Source of the DNA: Parelaphostrongylus tenuis
Lineage: Eukaryota; Nematoda; Chromadorea; Rhabditida; Metastrongylidae
NCBI GenBank assembly: GCA_019055375.1
Contig: JAHQIW010000301.1
Span: 186,001 to 250,000, forward strand
Length of the DNA stretch: 64,000 bases
Direction: 5' to 3'
Part shown: positions 13,101 to 28,100 of the stretch, one piece after another
How positions within the stretch are numbered: the stretch's first letter is position 1
Layout: each line of letters opens with the position of its first letter
Program-made: the position numbers and the translations under genes
Notes under the pieces: generated by a model
The model's database searches: none
What the model was told of the DNA's origin: nothing
What the model saw: only the letters and a program-made list of their open reading frames with translations

Positions 13101-16100
13101 TATCCACCGTGAAGTTGAGATAATAAATGATCACTTTGAATTCAAAAACGATATCTTTTTTTTTGTTTGTAGAATATGTTCTTCAAGTCTTTTCACAATA
13201 GTTTCGAAATCAAATAAGCGCGCGTTCTTTTCACAACAACTGCGCAAAAAAGAAAGCCTGCGGTAATATTTCGTCTTTTTTAGCGATAAAAACTTCCTTA
13301 GAATCAAAATTTCATAAATATTTTCTCTACATTTGTATATATACCTATATATACATATATATAAACATTTATTTATTTATATGTGTTTAATTACATCTAT
13401 ACTTGCACCTGTACATGCATTCAAATTTTTACTTATAAGTATTACTCCATAGATAAGTTTATCATATTTACACTTAGATTTATATTTATTTGTCTATTCA
13501 TACCAAGCGGATCACAGCAGGTTAACGTTAAACCCATCTGAAGAAAAGAAAAACTGTTTTACATTGAACGCTACTGCCTAACCAACTGTTGGTGTATCAA
13601 GCACACACTTATTCATTAATATCGGCTGTAAAACAAAAGTATCAAAAATTAATTTGGACAATCAAGCTCTTGACAAACTCGCCGTCGTTTTAGTGTACGG
13701 CAAAGTCTTTAGTTGTTCAGTTTTTCGATATTGAAATCAGTTCCGATAGGCACTGCATACGGTGTCAAGAAATCTTCACTCGTGCCCCCCCCCCCCCCCC
13801 CCCCTCCCCCCCTCCCCAATTATGCGAAGTGCAATCATTTGTCAGCATCCGATATACTGAAACCAAGCGAATTCGGGCTGTGTGCGTTTATACTACTAGA
13901 TTTTTGGAATGATGAATTTGATGACGAAGAGAATGATAATCTTTCCGATAACTCTACCGCTAATTTTATCGCAAGAGCAGTTTTCATTCTTTGAAGATTT
14001 GAATAAAGAGCTGCCATTTTCAATGATGCCATTCACTCTCAATTACTAATTGAACCATATTATCATTCCAAGTGGAAATAGAGTTTTCCAATTTGATTCC
14101 GGGAGATAATGTGCTTCAGTTCCCTGAACGCTCATCGACGGGCTTACCTTCGCTGTCGACGGCTTCTGGTGCTGGGATGGGTGGCGGCGTTCGCTCTTAG
14201 TCTACCTCAAGCGGTCATCTTCAGAGTTTTTAAGCCATACAGTAACGAGGATTTTAGGTTTGTTTGCAAATCTTATATTTTTCGTTCGTAAATTTCAAGA
14301 CCTCAAGCTTTGCTGAGTGCGTAGCACTTAGCCAAACATGCGCTATATTTCCTCGGTTCATTTGATTATTATTACCCACTAATTCTATTAGATAGGACAA
14401 TAAGTAAGGATGCAAATCGTCTTTCAGGGGTTATTTGTAGGTCTTTGTCAATAACGAAGAGATGCTTTCTTACTAAAATATCTCGTGATATCTCGCCTTT
14501 CTTCTTAGGGAATGTCAGTATTTTCTTGCGGCATTTTTGCGCCACTTGGTATCTTAGTGGCAAAATTGAGAAGAAAATCATTCCCTAGAGTTCGAATTTT
14601 GAGAAAAAATGTTATCTCTATTGAGCAAGTAGCCTTCAAGGAAAGATTTTCCAAGACCTCCTACAAGGTGCAGTGGTAGTGTGAATGTCTCCTAAAACGT
14701 TTTGGAGAAATTTGATTTTGTCGACAACCCAGAAGAAAGTTGGATTCAATGAATGGTCTGCAAAAATACGAAGGCAAGCTGTTGTATTACCCTCTTCTCA
14801 ACCTAAACTTCTGCATAAGAGATCTATGGACGGTAATTTGATTCCTAGGCGTAAGTTCTACGGAACATCCCTAAAATTGAGGAAGTCTCCTAATCAATCA
14901 TAGCTATTCAAAAGAAACCGTAAGTGGAATGGAAACCCACTCCAATCTACATGAACTTTATCACAAAAATCTTAATATAAGGGGGTCACACTAGTTATTT
15001 GTTGAAGACAGCAAAAGTTTGCCACCGACTCTTCAAATCGCGGCATTTGATCAATAATCCACCGTCCTCTTGCTTGTCAGTAACAAGTAATCATCACGAT
15101 GCTGGCTAACGTTTCAGCGACTTCCCTTTGTTCAAGACCTGGAAATTCAAAATCAAAAAAAAAATCCAAGTATAGGCAATTTAATAAGTCAGGTATAATT
15201 TCATAAAGGATGAAGGATAAAGCTCTCGGCGTTGATCAACCCCTGAGGGATTCATGCGTTCTTCTTCAATTTTTAACTTCGTTTGATGTGATTGAATGCA
15301 TATCTGGCCTTTTATAACGACTCGCGGTGACCTCCTGCTGAATCGAGTCAGTGCTGCATATTCTCCCAGAGAAGTCTGAGGCCTGTCTGGTATCATTTCA
15401 CCGACCTCGGAGGGATGGATGGTTTGATAAGCCATGAGCGCGAGATCGAACCTTTGACCTCTTGTGCGACGCAGAACACCTCTAACCGATGCGCCACATG
15501 CGCTCTCTTAGGCTTCTCATAGCCAAAGAAAAATAGAAGACGAATCAATGGAGAATACAGAAAATTTAGAATTGTTGGGTAAGGTAAAAATTAAAAGGAT
15601 ATTAGTTAGGTAACAGAGAATGAACTCATTGTATAATCCCATTCGCCTTGTAGATAGCTTATTTTGAACGCTCACGGTTTTGTTTCTCTTAAGCCTATAT
15701 AAGGCGTGGCTAAGATTTATTTAAAACATGTTAAATTAATTGACTGAATTGAAACACTGTCAAAGGCGATTTCCACTACAGCACGTAAAAAATCGTATTA
15801 TAGAGAGACATGAGATGAAATAAGCCGCAATTTTTTGATTCATCTATCCTTACATAACGAACTATAGTGTTCAAACATCGTTGTGCTCTGCACATGGCAA
15901 TGCTTCGAATTACCTTAAACCTTGCTTCAAGTGCTCTCGAGTTTATCTATACGAAATGACTGTGATTAAAAGGATTTTTCTATTTCGATAGTATTTGATC
16001 CATTTTAGCTATGCGCACTCTTGAATAGTTTTTGAATCCACTTTACTTTATCAGTGGAAAGGATTTATTGTTGGAATGAGATGGTCCTCCTGAGAAGTGA

Positions 16101-19100
16101 CCACGGTTCAATGAGTCACATAAGAGAGAACGACATGGAATATCTTCTTGTAATTCAAATTTGTATAAAGAAGATTCCACGTAGAATGAAAAAGCAAACC
16201 GACTAGAAATTTGGTGAAAGATGCAAGAGCTTTTCAGTGGCGCGTGTTGATAAGGTTCAGATCCTTCTAAGGACTCTGTAATATCGGAAATGGTGGCATA
16301 GGACTCGGAATAGCCGAGGAGTAGCTTTTTTGCCGAGTATTTCTTGTCACAAACCATTTTCATCTATCCGTCCTATCTGCACGTGCATCATCCACTGTTG
16401 CACATTTCTTCAGTTGAAGAGAACCATTTTGCTCTGAGCTAACTTGGAACAAGAACAACGCAATCAGTCATTTTCGGAAGAACGATTACTACATTTGAGG
16501 GAAGCGAAATGATTTATTGTAGGCAATGCACTCCGCTCTGGACCACGTTCTTATATGAAAAGTTTGAACAGCTGAAAGATGCCAATTTATCTGAAGTAGA
16601 AAGGGAAGAGGTAAGCCATTTATTTGAAAAAAAAATCTACAAAATTCCTCTGTTTTACTGATTTGACAGCAGCATTATAACATTATAAGTGAATGGTCTA
16701 GAATGTTGAATAGCATGCAAAACTTTGAACCTCGGTTGGGTTTTAAGACGCGCCTAACACCATCCGGAGACGAGTGCTAGTCACTGTACTACCGTAACTC
16801 TTGTTCTACAGTCACTCTTCCTGCGATAGTGCACGCTCCCGAAAAGTATGAAACGAGGGCTCACCTCTCACCCGTGATTCAAAGTTTACCATATCACGCA
16901 ACATTTTTGGATCTGAAGCAAAATTCGTTTATAAATTTGCATTATTTCTCTTTTCACATTCTCTATGAAGATATGAAACTGTATTTTAGAAAGAATAAAT
17001 CAATGTTATACGTATTCCTTCAGATCAAACGGTCTATCAGTGACATGCAGCGATTGGAAAAGATGTACAACATCAATCACCTTCTGTTTGTCTTCTGGAT
17101 ACCATGTATCATCATAGTCATCAGTTATCTAACAGTGTTGTTTATACTTCAAGGACATCTCAGGGAAGGTATGCTGATCGAGGACAGACGTGCACTATTT
17201 CCTGTTTATTCAGTAAACAAAATTTTTTTGCCTTGAGATCGATAGGATAGAGTGGTTCTATGTTTTCTGAAAATTTTTCACTTGTTCGTCTTGAGCACGA
17301 GTGCTTGATGAGTGTGTCAGTGAGTTCTTCCCTAAAATTCCCGAAAATTGTGCGAGTCCTTTCTATCTAACTTGCAATTAGCATATTTTCAATAGTGCTT
17401 GGAAGGCGACTCTTTCGATCTCGGCATTGTCAATCGATAGCAGCTTTCATGAATTACGAACTTGATGATTAAGATACATTCGGCTAACCTTACGACTTTT
17501 CGTCCCTTTTAGAGGTGATGATTCGAGTCAACTGATTGTTCACACTCGATCGCCCTCGTTGTGAATGCTCGTCTTCTTTTTGGTTTGAGTCAAATCTTTT
17601 TCGTTGAAACACCAACCGAATGGAGAACCTAACTTGGCAATGTCCTTGTATGAAGAATGGTTTACATGTTACTTACTCCGTGATAGTAATGATACACACT
17701 TGTTTTCTCCACCTAATCTCTCCCGCAGCGGTTGGTTCAGCTAATACAAAGCATGATAATATTTCAAGAACCGACTTTCCCTTTAACCTCAGTATTATTG
17801 ATTACCAATAGCTTTTTAATGACACACAGTTAATACGCAATGCTGACAAATAAGATTGACTAACGTTTCAGTGTCATCCTTCTTTCGTTTCATTGGAGTG
17901 CCGACATCGGTGTTGTGTAATGAGCGCGGGCAGAAAAGCTTTTGAATTCATTTTCAATACAATTTAAATTCCTTTCGACAGATTCATCTTTTCAAACCTT
18001 ATACGTTGTTTACGGTTGAGCAACTGTGGAAGAAAAATCTTGTCTTCTCATTTTTCTATGTTATAGCTTTGATTATCGACAAGCTATGCGCTTGACAATA
18101 AATTTCCAGACTTTTCGTTTTTTCTATGCATTTAATTTTTCTCTTTGATATCGTTCAGAGCAGCTTCTTGCAGTTATTTTGAAATTTCTACTTCGGTTCA
18201 TTGTTCTCAATCACAGTTTAACTACACTCAAAATCGTCGGTCAGCATGCGAGTCGTCAACGACGGTGACGTCTCACTTGCGTCCAAACACCTTGCCGGTC
18301 GATTTTTTGTGGGCTGTCGGCTTCCAGCTTGTGCGTCCAACTGTGCCATCACCCTTGGCCTCGCTAATGCGAATTAAAGTCTCAGCAGCACTTGAACCTA
18401 AACGATACTCGTGTGGCATCAACAATCGTTTTTGCTCTCGGAACAATTCCATCTTGGAACCATTGTATAAGCTTTACATGGCAAAATAACCGAAAGAAGC
18501 CTCTCTAAATGACAGTAAGAACAAAACTTAGATCCACTGAAAATAGTCAAAAAAACGAAAAAGTTCGGAGAATCTATTGTCAGCCCAATGAGATGATTTC
18601 GAAATTAGTAAAGTTGTTCAAGCTTCTCCAGCGGTAATGTGGTGAATGCTTTGACCTTAACTGGTGCAATTATCGAGTAATCGTTTCCTTCCACACATGT
18701 CCTCTCCTACGCAGCTTGAAAGCTGTTTGCTTAATGCCTTCCTAGAAGGGATCGAAAATTTTTTTCTAACACACCTAGCAAACAGTCCTTACAGAATTAG
18801 TGATGTAAAACGGATTTCCTATTAAGCCATTAAGCGTCATGCTCGCAGAATGACATTCTCAGTGCGAAATCAACACACCTAAAAGAAAAAAATTACTATT
18901 GGAAAACAATATTATTGAGAGGGAAAGGTTCTAGTTCAAACAGGATGAGAGTTTTTTCCAGAATATCATAGTCTTCCGCTAATTTCGGCAGTGGATCAGG
19001 TCGAGGAGGAAAAGTCGAAATTCAATCCAAAGTGGTACGCTTTCATTGCTCTCGATTGAATACGGTAGCTATAAACATCAACGTTGTTTCATGATACTTT

Positions 19101-22100
19101 CTATTCTCATCATTAGGAAGACTTTTAGAATCTTTTTCTGATTTATCGAAACGTTTATGTTTCCACAACGTTGGTAGTCTTTTTTCTCGTCTAGATCTGG
19201 ATCATGTAAAGTAATGTCTTGTTTGACTTCCTAAATAAAAGCGCAATGATTTTACGAAATCATCATAATCAAGTGAAGCTACTACTTCATCAAAATCCTT
19301 TTATTAGGAGGTGTTCTTAGATTATTTTATGTACCTAGATTCTCCAGCCTCTCAGTGTTTCTGTATAGTCAAAAGTTCTATCAATCATCAACAAGGAAAT
19401 GTTGACTTCTATTCAGGGGCTATTTGTTTTCCTTTTCATAATTTTAAAGTGTCAGACATCTGAACGGCTACAGATAAATTATTCTGCATTGATTAACCCA
19501 GCTTCAATGCTTCATGCCTTCGATTTCGTTAAGTCATAAAGGAGGCTAGACGCATATCTGGCTTATACAATGAACGTATTGGTCTGCCTATGTATAAATT
19601 CAATTATTTTACTTTTTCCGGACTACAAATTCTTATATTTTACTGGACCAAGTGCCAAATTTCCCAGCCGGTGGAATGGTGGACTTGATAAGCCAACGCC
19701 GTGGAAATGAAGAAAAATCTAGTGTGTATTGCAGGGCACCTCCAGACACTGCGTCCATTAAAGTATAGCGAGACGGTTCCTATTTAATCATATCTGACAT
19801 AACTTTTTCTATCGGAGTAAGGGATCAACTTTATCATTTCAAAAGCAATGCTTGCAGCTGTGTGGTTGAATGCGCTTTAAAGTACATTCTTTTTAGTTGA
19901 TTCGAGTACGCGCACCGTGACTCACCGAGCCTACCTTCCCTCCAGTGTCAGTAGATTGATGCTTGTCTGGAGCGATAGTGTTACCATTGTCGCCTCAAGA
20001 GTTTACCGTAATTCACTGTCTGGACCACCATATTCAATCACTTTTGACGGTGCTCAAAAAGTCGATCGCATCGCGTATCCCTAGTGGATTGATTGAGACC
20101 TCATACTTGGATCTTTATTCTTATAGAATACTCGTATTTGGTATTCGTTTGTTTGTTACAAGCTTTTTTTTTTACGAGAGTTTAGGGCACGACCTGGCAG
20201 ACATTTACATTCTCACTGTGGTTGAAAGGTGTACCTAGTAATCGACTGCACTTGATAAAAATGGGTTCGCTCCTACAGAAGGACCTCTCATGCTGAGAGG
20301 GAGTCCAACAACTCCACTTGGAAGTCTGCTTAAGAATAAACCAAACCAAGATTTGCCACTATCTTGGTGTCGTCGCAGTCGCAGGGTGGAATATCTTTCT
20401 CTGATCTACATGTACCGGAGATTTCTGAGAGTGGTGACGTCATGACGAATGAGTGGCTTAACTCACCTCAAGGCATCTGAAAACAACAACGGCTATTCGA
20501 GCAATATTTCCACCTCAGTATTCAGGACACTGGATGCTCCTATGGTCCTCAGATAGTGAGACCATAGATGGGAGGGGATCCATTCTCGTGTAGTGGGACG
20601 TCATTAGAAATGACAAAAGGAACACGCCTATCATAGGCCATGAAGTCTGCTTCTTGTTTTGCATCTATATTTCCGAAGAAAACTTCTCGGACTTCCACCT
20701 ATACACTCGTCTTCACACTGTTGGTCACATCAAATTCTACATGATCATCCTTCAAGGAGCGAAAGTAGGAGAATCGACATACGAGAGTTAGACGACGAAA
20801 CTGATGTCATTCGTTGAGGAAAGTTTCCGTTGTGAATGTCGGAGAAGCCGGCTTTGTCGCACATCCATGTGTATCCTATGTGATCAAATCTCACATAATC
20901 TTATCGCCGTGCCTGGCTATAGTCGCTATAGTCAACGTCGGTGTCAAAATGAATACAGTATCATCAACCGCTACTTATTATTCTTTACACCTACCGAGAG
21001 CTAATGTTGGCAACTTTAGCACCAGATTTTGAACGGTCAGAGAAAAAGCAGGATAGAGCGATTTTTAATAGGAAAACAGAACGAGAACCGAGGCAGTTTT
21101 GTTAGACCTATGTCCGCAGCACGAACTTCCATAGAAGCTCACTGTGTGAAAAGAAAGGGAACCGCTGATGGGCATGAGCCGGCACTACTCATGCGCAGGT
21201 CGATCAATTCTAACAAACAAAAATTAGTGCTTCTTTTGACACCTTAGTGGCACTGAAATTCTGTATGGAATCTAATCAGCGCCCTTTACATGCGGAGAAT
21301 CTGATCAGCTATAAGCTGGAAAAGGACTGTTAAAGCCCAGCAAAAACGATGCAAGCTGTTTACAGCGAGATTGATTTGAACAGTTTCCCTCCTTACGAGA
21401 TTAGCAAGTAAAGGAAGACCCAACTAAAAACTATAAGCTTTTCGTTCCGAGTGCTTTCTCAAGGCCACGCTCAAATTTTAATGTATCCCATAATTGGTAT
21501 CTAAGCAAACTTGTCATTTGGTCTGTTAATAGGTTCTTCTACAGCCCAATACACGATGTTTCGACCTTGATAGTCTCGTCAGTCGGCCAGATCTTTTCAA
21601 GTGTACAAAACTACCGATGTGGTGATTTCCACTTGACGACAGTGTGGTCTGAATCGTTCGTCGTCGCCTACTCTTAGTTTCTCGAGAGCACCCCGAGAGA
21701 AGTGGCTAAAAGACGAAAGTATCTGCCCGACTGAGGAAACTGTCAAAATTGGAACACATGTATTGGGCTGTACAAAAGCTCATTAACAGACCACATGGTA
21801 AAGTGGCTTAGATAACAATTATGAAACTATAGGCTGTTTGTCGATGGGCTTGAAACATGTGCCAAACTAGCATAATGATGCCTCAAACAAGATATTCAAC
21901 TCACATCTAGAATACGGTTGCTCTGGAGGAAAAAAGAAGAAAACTTCTTCATACTGCAACACACTCAGTTAGGCTGATTATAAATGCAAGATTTAGAAGA
22001 TCTTTGCAGGAGAATTTACATGGTTATAGGTTGAAAAAAGTTAGTAGAAATGGCTCAAAAACTCTCTCGTCCGAATAGCTGCTATCGGAATCTTTTTAAT

Positions 22101-25100
22101 TATTATGTTCCTTTATCCGCCCTGGTAAACAGCATGCGCCTTGATACAGATTCATTAGAGGAAATGTTTTATACGTCTCTCTCAGCTCTCGTTTCGGACT
22201 TCGTAATCTCCACTAAAGAAAATTGCTCCTCATTTGCCCTTCAAAGTCAAAGGCACGATAGAGATCGGTGAAAAGCATAGATTCAAGGCTCTGTAGTACC
22301 ACCACTCCGACTTCTTCAGAGCCGCGAGCTGCAATCGACATATACTTCTTGCAAACTATGTTACGTTTTCAGGAACGAGAAAAATCACAGTGCGGTGGAG
22401 ACTTTGCGCACAGTCATTCTAGCCAAGGATGATTGATAGGATCTTTGTAGTTAGCGCCCAATGTATTGTACTAGATGCTAAATGTACTCTGCAATCTACT
22501 TACGAAAATTATCCTTCTATGCACATCGCTAATATGGAATGGGTAGCAACCTATAGAGTAAGCAGAAATCCGTCAAAAAAGCTGCTGCATTGACATCGAA
22601 AACAGCGTCGCGGGTCATGGAAGTCATCATAATACCATCTACTCTTTGTCCAAATCTTTATCGACTGCGAGAAAGCGTTTGACAACGTCAAAAGGAATGT
22701 AATCCTCTAAGCGCTTATGGATCAATATATATAAAATTTTCAGCCGTCCCACATACGAACAATGGCTGATTGTCAATGCAACTGCAGCACGAAATTACAG
22801 CTTTTTCATCAACTGTTCACCATACTCACAGAAAAACGGGTTCGTTAGGCGAGGCTGCATTGCCAGCAGTTTACTGCCGCACTGCAGTGGATAATGTAGT
22901 CGTTGGAATGCAATAGAAAAAGGCGTACGCGATAACGAACGATTCTCATCAAACCTTCGTTTCGTGGATCACATCGTTATTTTTCGACGGGTACCAGTGA
23001 TACAGAATCGATACCAAATAAACCAACAAAGGGAAAAGTTTTGGACTACTCATAACTGGATAAAGACCCAGTTCATAAGAATTTATGATATGAAGATGAA
23101 TAAACCGAGACCAAGGGTACTGTGATTACGCAGACCAACATGTAGATGTACCCTGAACTTTCATTGAAGAAAGGAAGAATATGAAAGAGAAATTAAACAC
23201 TGGAAGAAGAGAGGCGTGGGCTTCATTTGGGCCTTTCAAAAAAAAAAAAAACGAAAAACCGACCAGTTAATGCGTCATAAATTCTGGGCTCATTTTTCGA
23301 TTCAGTAGTCCTCCTAGCGCTATGTTAAGCAGGAGGCGTTGTCTGATGCTATGACCATATTTGATATTCTACGCACCACACAGTGAACGCTTGGTTGACA
23401 CCTTCCGAGATAAAATCAGCACTACCAGCGTTTCACCGATTCGTGTAGCACAAATCTACAAAAACCCCATCTTCGTGTTTCAAGAATGTAGACATCGTAG
23501 AGAATCACAGATGGGTTTGTAGGTAATAAGATTAACAGATGAAAGATGGACGAAAAGGACAGTGGAGTGAACTACAAGAGAATACAAGCGTCCTCTTGGA
23601 AGACCGCCTAAACGATAAGCGGACGTGCTGGTGGTTAACGTCAACCACCTGCATCCGCAGATGACAACGGATTAGGATTGCGAAATGGGCCTTGAGTATG
23701 ACATCATGTTCAAAATAGACTATCACATGGACGACAACTGCGCGGTAGAGAAACAAATGCACACTAAGATCATAACAATGAAGAGAGACCACCAAAGTAT
23801 CCAGTGAGGCGATGTTGGGCTCCTCATTAGGTCATATTTTATACCGAACAAAAGAACCTATTAGTGCGAAACTCATGGATACGTCCGCTTCTTGAGACTT
23901 TAGGCATTTAATAATTATTGGTCACATTGCTTGTAGTAATGCGGAGAAGTCTTAAGGAAAAAAAACCTGTGAAAAAGAAATTTCAATTCAAATTCCAGCA
24001 GAAAACTCCTTTTAATTATTTGTCCTTGTATTCCATAGGAATATTTTCAGTAATTCCACTCTGGCGGACAACCAAAACACAAATTCAACGCATTCTTCTC
24101 GTTCTGCGAATCATGGTGCTATTGTAGTTTCCACCATACATAAAGCAAAACAGGTGAGACTCTAAATTTCGTTACCAGTTCGCAATGCCATTGATTCCAT
24201 AATCATTAGGGACGAATGAGAAATGCATATACAACGTTTTTCCCTCCTAAGGTCATAAGAGCAACACAACAAAAAGATTATGCGTCAGTTTGACCTTTCC
24301 AGGTTCTGGAAAACGTCAGCCAGTATTCCATTCCATAAATTTAGATGTGCAGAACCTCGTATATGCTCCATAGAAAAACAGTCAATTATTTGATCAGTGT
24401 CGAGCTTAGTAGAAGGTCTACCTTGATATTCGCCTTTCAGCATTGTAAAGAGAGTTCGAAGTGACACTCTGGCCGAGATTCTCATATTTCTACAAAATGG
24501 ACTATGATCAAAACAGTGCGGGATACGAGCAAGACTTGTAGCCTGAAAGGCTCCGAAGACGTATTACCCTTTCTGGGGCTCACAAAATTTTTTACTGAAT
24601 TATCGAGGCCTTCGCTCCGCCTTTTTCTCAGCAGTACTTTCATCTATACGATGGCTATCAGTAATTATCGGTCGACCTATGGAGCATAAATCGTCACAAA
24701 GCCATTAAGTTGAAACCGTAGTTGGATCAACTGCAGATTACATGCATACTATTTCATCGATAACTCTCTGTAATTTTTTGACCATTAGCGCACTGAAGGG
24801 GGGAGGGGGACGGGCGCCACGGCCGAGTGGTTGTGGTGCTCGTAGCCCTCACGCGGGCTAAGCCTTCCCCTCCCCCTAACGCTCTTCAGCATTCAACAAC
24901 GAGCGCCCTATGGAACACCACAACCAGGCTATCCTCGGGATTGCTAGGAGACGTGCTCAAACAGTATCCTACGGTGTTTAAGAAAACGACGAAAAAACGA
25001 AATGAATGCTAGAAGTATTGGTATTCGTTCAGTGAAAAAAAAGAAACACTGTGAAGACGGATCAATGAAGTATCTCGAGGTGTACTTAAAAGTTGAGACT

Positions 25101-28100
25101 TCACAGTGCCAACAAACTCTCAGTAAAGTTCAAATAATCAGTGCCTAACCATTCCAAATCGAAATATGTTCCTCTTTTCATTTTATTAGAACGTGCCATG
25201 GAAGCGTACAATTTAACATATGTTTCTTTTCGCAACGATGTGGTTTTGTCGTTGGAACATTATCAACTTTTAGACTCATAGACGCCGTTTTCATTGAAAA
25301 GCTCTTATATAATTCTGTCTAGTGGTATTTCACCATCTAGTTACGATAATGTCTACTGAAACCAAATTTACCAAATAATTATCTCTATCTCCATGCGCCA
25401 AAACCAGCTCGCCTTTCGACCAGTCTCTACTTTATCCCGTTCGAGACGGCAATAAAAATCGCTGAGCATAGCGCGGATCGCAAAGAAGCGCTCAATTCTC
25501 TGAAATTTGGGAGTTTGTGACAGACATGTCCATGATTATCAAAAAAATAATGAATGGAAAAAACGCTTTTAATCTCAAAAAACAGGTGGCAAGATTCCGC
25601 AGTAAGAGTAGGGAACATAATCCAATTTGCGAAGATGCTGTGCCGTTTTTTAGTGGAAAATGCGAATTGTTAAAACGCATGACAGTTCTTCTTACTAGAA
25701 ATACCTGTAGAAAAGTCGCTTCAGTGATAATCCATTTTTCCTGACACTATAGTGCCTCTAACATTTAAACTTTGCTTTGAACCTGTCAACGAAATCCGTC
25801 CAAACAAAAGACTTACCTTTATGGTGAGGCGTAAAGTCTAAACTCAAATAAAATTTTCGTCTCTTATGCCACGGACTGACTACCAATAATCTAGTGACAG
25901 TACAGAAAGTACTTTTTTTTAAAGTATAAATTCAACTCTTACAAATTCTTGACCGGTGCCAATGTATCAGCAAAAGTAATTTATTAGTGACCGGTTCTGA
26001 TAGTAAACCTGCTGATTTTTGAATATTTCGAATACAACAACTACATTATCAATGAAAATTTTCGAAAAATTTAAGTAAAGAATATGAGTAGTCCAAGAAG
26101 TGATAAATGCGAACTCAGTCTCACCCATTGTTGGGCTCGTCGATCATACAATTCAAATGAACCTTTTTCGATATCTGTAGTTAGTGAGTTTGCCTATACT
26201 TCCATAAATGCTGGTTAATATACGTAGAAATCGAAAACTTATCGCTTTCAGCCCACGCAAGGTTGGTGGTTGTTGTTAGAGAATTAGCACAGATAGCATT
26301 ACAAATCGTTGGTTGGCGTTTCGGGCGACACTGTCTTCATCGATCCTGGACGTGTCGACAAATAGAGTTCATGTCATCTGAGTGCTTAATCATTGGAATA
26401 GCGAAGTGTTTACTGATGCAGAACATCAAGAAGAAAACTGCTTCTTTGACCCTTTCCCCGATTCTTTCGTTCATTTAATATGGAAATACCTTAACACGGC
26501 TATCTTCAAGACATCATGGAGAAGCGACTCAACCAGCCTTCTGCGACATTATTCAAAAATCCTAAAGCAGCAGTGAGAAAACCGAATTCATAAAGTGCTG
26601 AGGTCATCACAATAATGTGGTGACGGATCATGTAATGAAGGAGAAATAAAGTTATTAACAATGGAGAATCTCCGAAAAACCATCAAACACGTCATGATTA
26701 TGGTTGAGTATAAGAACGATTTCTTTCTGTTACCTGTACCCTTCTTCAACCCCTTGGGGAAAGCGCGTTTTCTGCTTCTTTAGAAGTGCTAATAGTCATT
26801 TTATATGATTCTTGATTTTCTTCTTTGAGCAGAACACGAGGTGTTACATTAAACTTTATTCGATAGCTGACGTTTCGGCAGTTCGCCTTCTTCAGAGCCT
26901 GGAAAGGTCAAAATGTTTGCAATACAATCAGTCAAACACCTCCATTACTTCTTTAGAGAAAATCATCAGACCTAGATTTCAATCGCATCAAGCAAAAATC
27001 AACACTCAACATACTCACCGCTTTTTATATGTGTTCCACTGGATGATCCAAGTGGAGATCACCGGCAATAGAGACACATAGGCTCGTAATGCACCCTACC
27101 CATCAAAACAACAGTCTTATATACTGGCTCATATCACGAGTGTTTACAAGGCAATCCTCCCTGCGGTTTATGGTTGGATTGGTCGTATTAATCCAAAATG
27201 CTTCCAAGATCTTTCGCGCTGATGTTTTTTGCTCCTGCGCAAGGATGGTGACTTCGATTTCAAAATCAACTCCGTCGTGCTTCTGTGCTCTATGCGTCCC
27301 TAGCGGGGTGTTTTGTCTAATAAGACGCTTGTCAGCTAGGTGTTCTTCTATGTGTGCATAGAGCGGCCTACCCGTTTCGCCAACATATTTATCACTACAC
27401 GCCTTGCAAGAGATTAGGTAGACTGTACCTACGCTCACGCAATCACCGTCTCTGCCGTTAGGACATATTTTACAATCTTTCATCATACAGAGACGGTCAT
27501 ATAAGCGGTTGCGAACTAGTTGGCGTTTTAGAGTATTCGGTGGTATTTCAATAATGGCCACCGATTGCTCTAAGCCCGCTCTTTTCAAACATCGTTTTAT
27601 AGCTGTACTAATCTCATTTGAATAGAACGGGATGATAAACGGGACTTTCCTTTCAACTAAGTTTTCGTTCGGAGGCGCATTATTTCCTCTAAACCTAAGC
27701 CGAGGGGCTACGAATTCGTATCCATTAGAAGTGGCTATTTCCCGCGCCAGTTTCACGGATTCTACTCTCTGCTCCTCCCCGGTACATACATTGGCTGCTG
27801 TTCGAAACATGTTTTTTACTAGCGCCTTCTTCGTATGTGAGGGATGAGAAGAGAGATAGTGAACCAAGATATTCTTACTACTTGGCTTTCGGTACCACTT
27901 CGTTATGTAGCCTCTCTCAGTTAAGCTTATTTGCACGTTCAAGAATGGAAGCCAATCGTCTTTTGGTATCTCACGGGTGAATCTTATATACTCTGACTGT
28001 GCATTCAGCAATCTAAAACAATCATCCAGCTCCTCTTGAGTGGAACAGATAATCAAACAACATTAGTCATTTTATAGCTCAAACCTCGAAAATTCCAAAA

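Noticed and set aside
13713..13994. 93-codon frame with a poly-Pro run
   Set aside because: Created by the poly-C tract; no splice or codon support and it lies in receptor intron 3.
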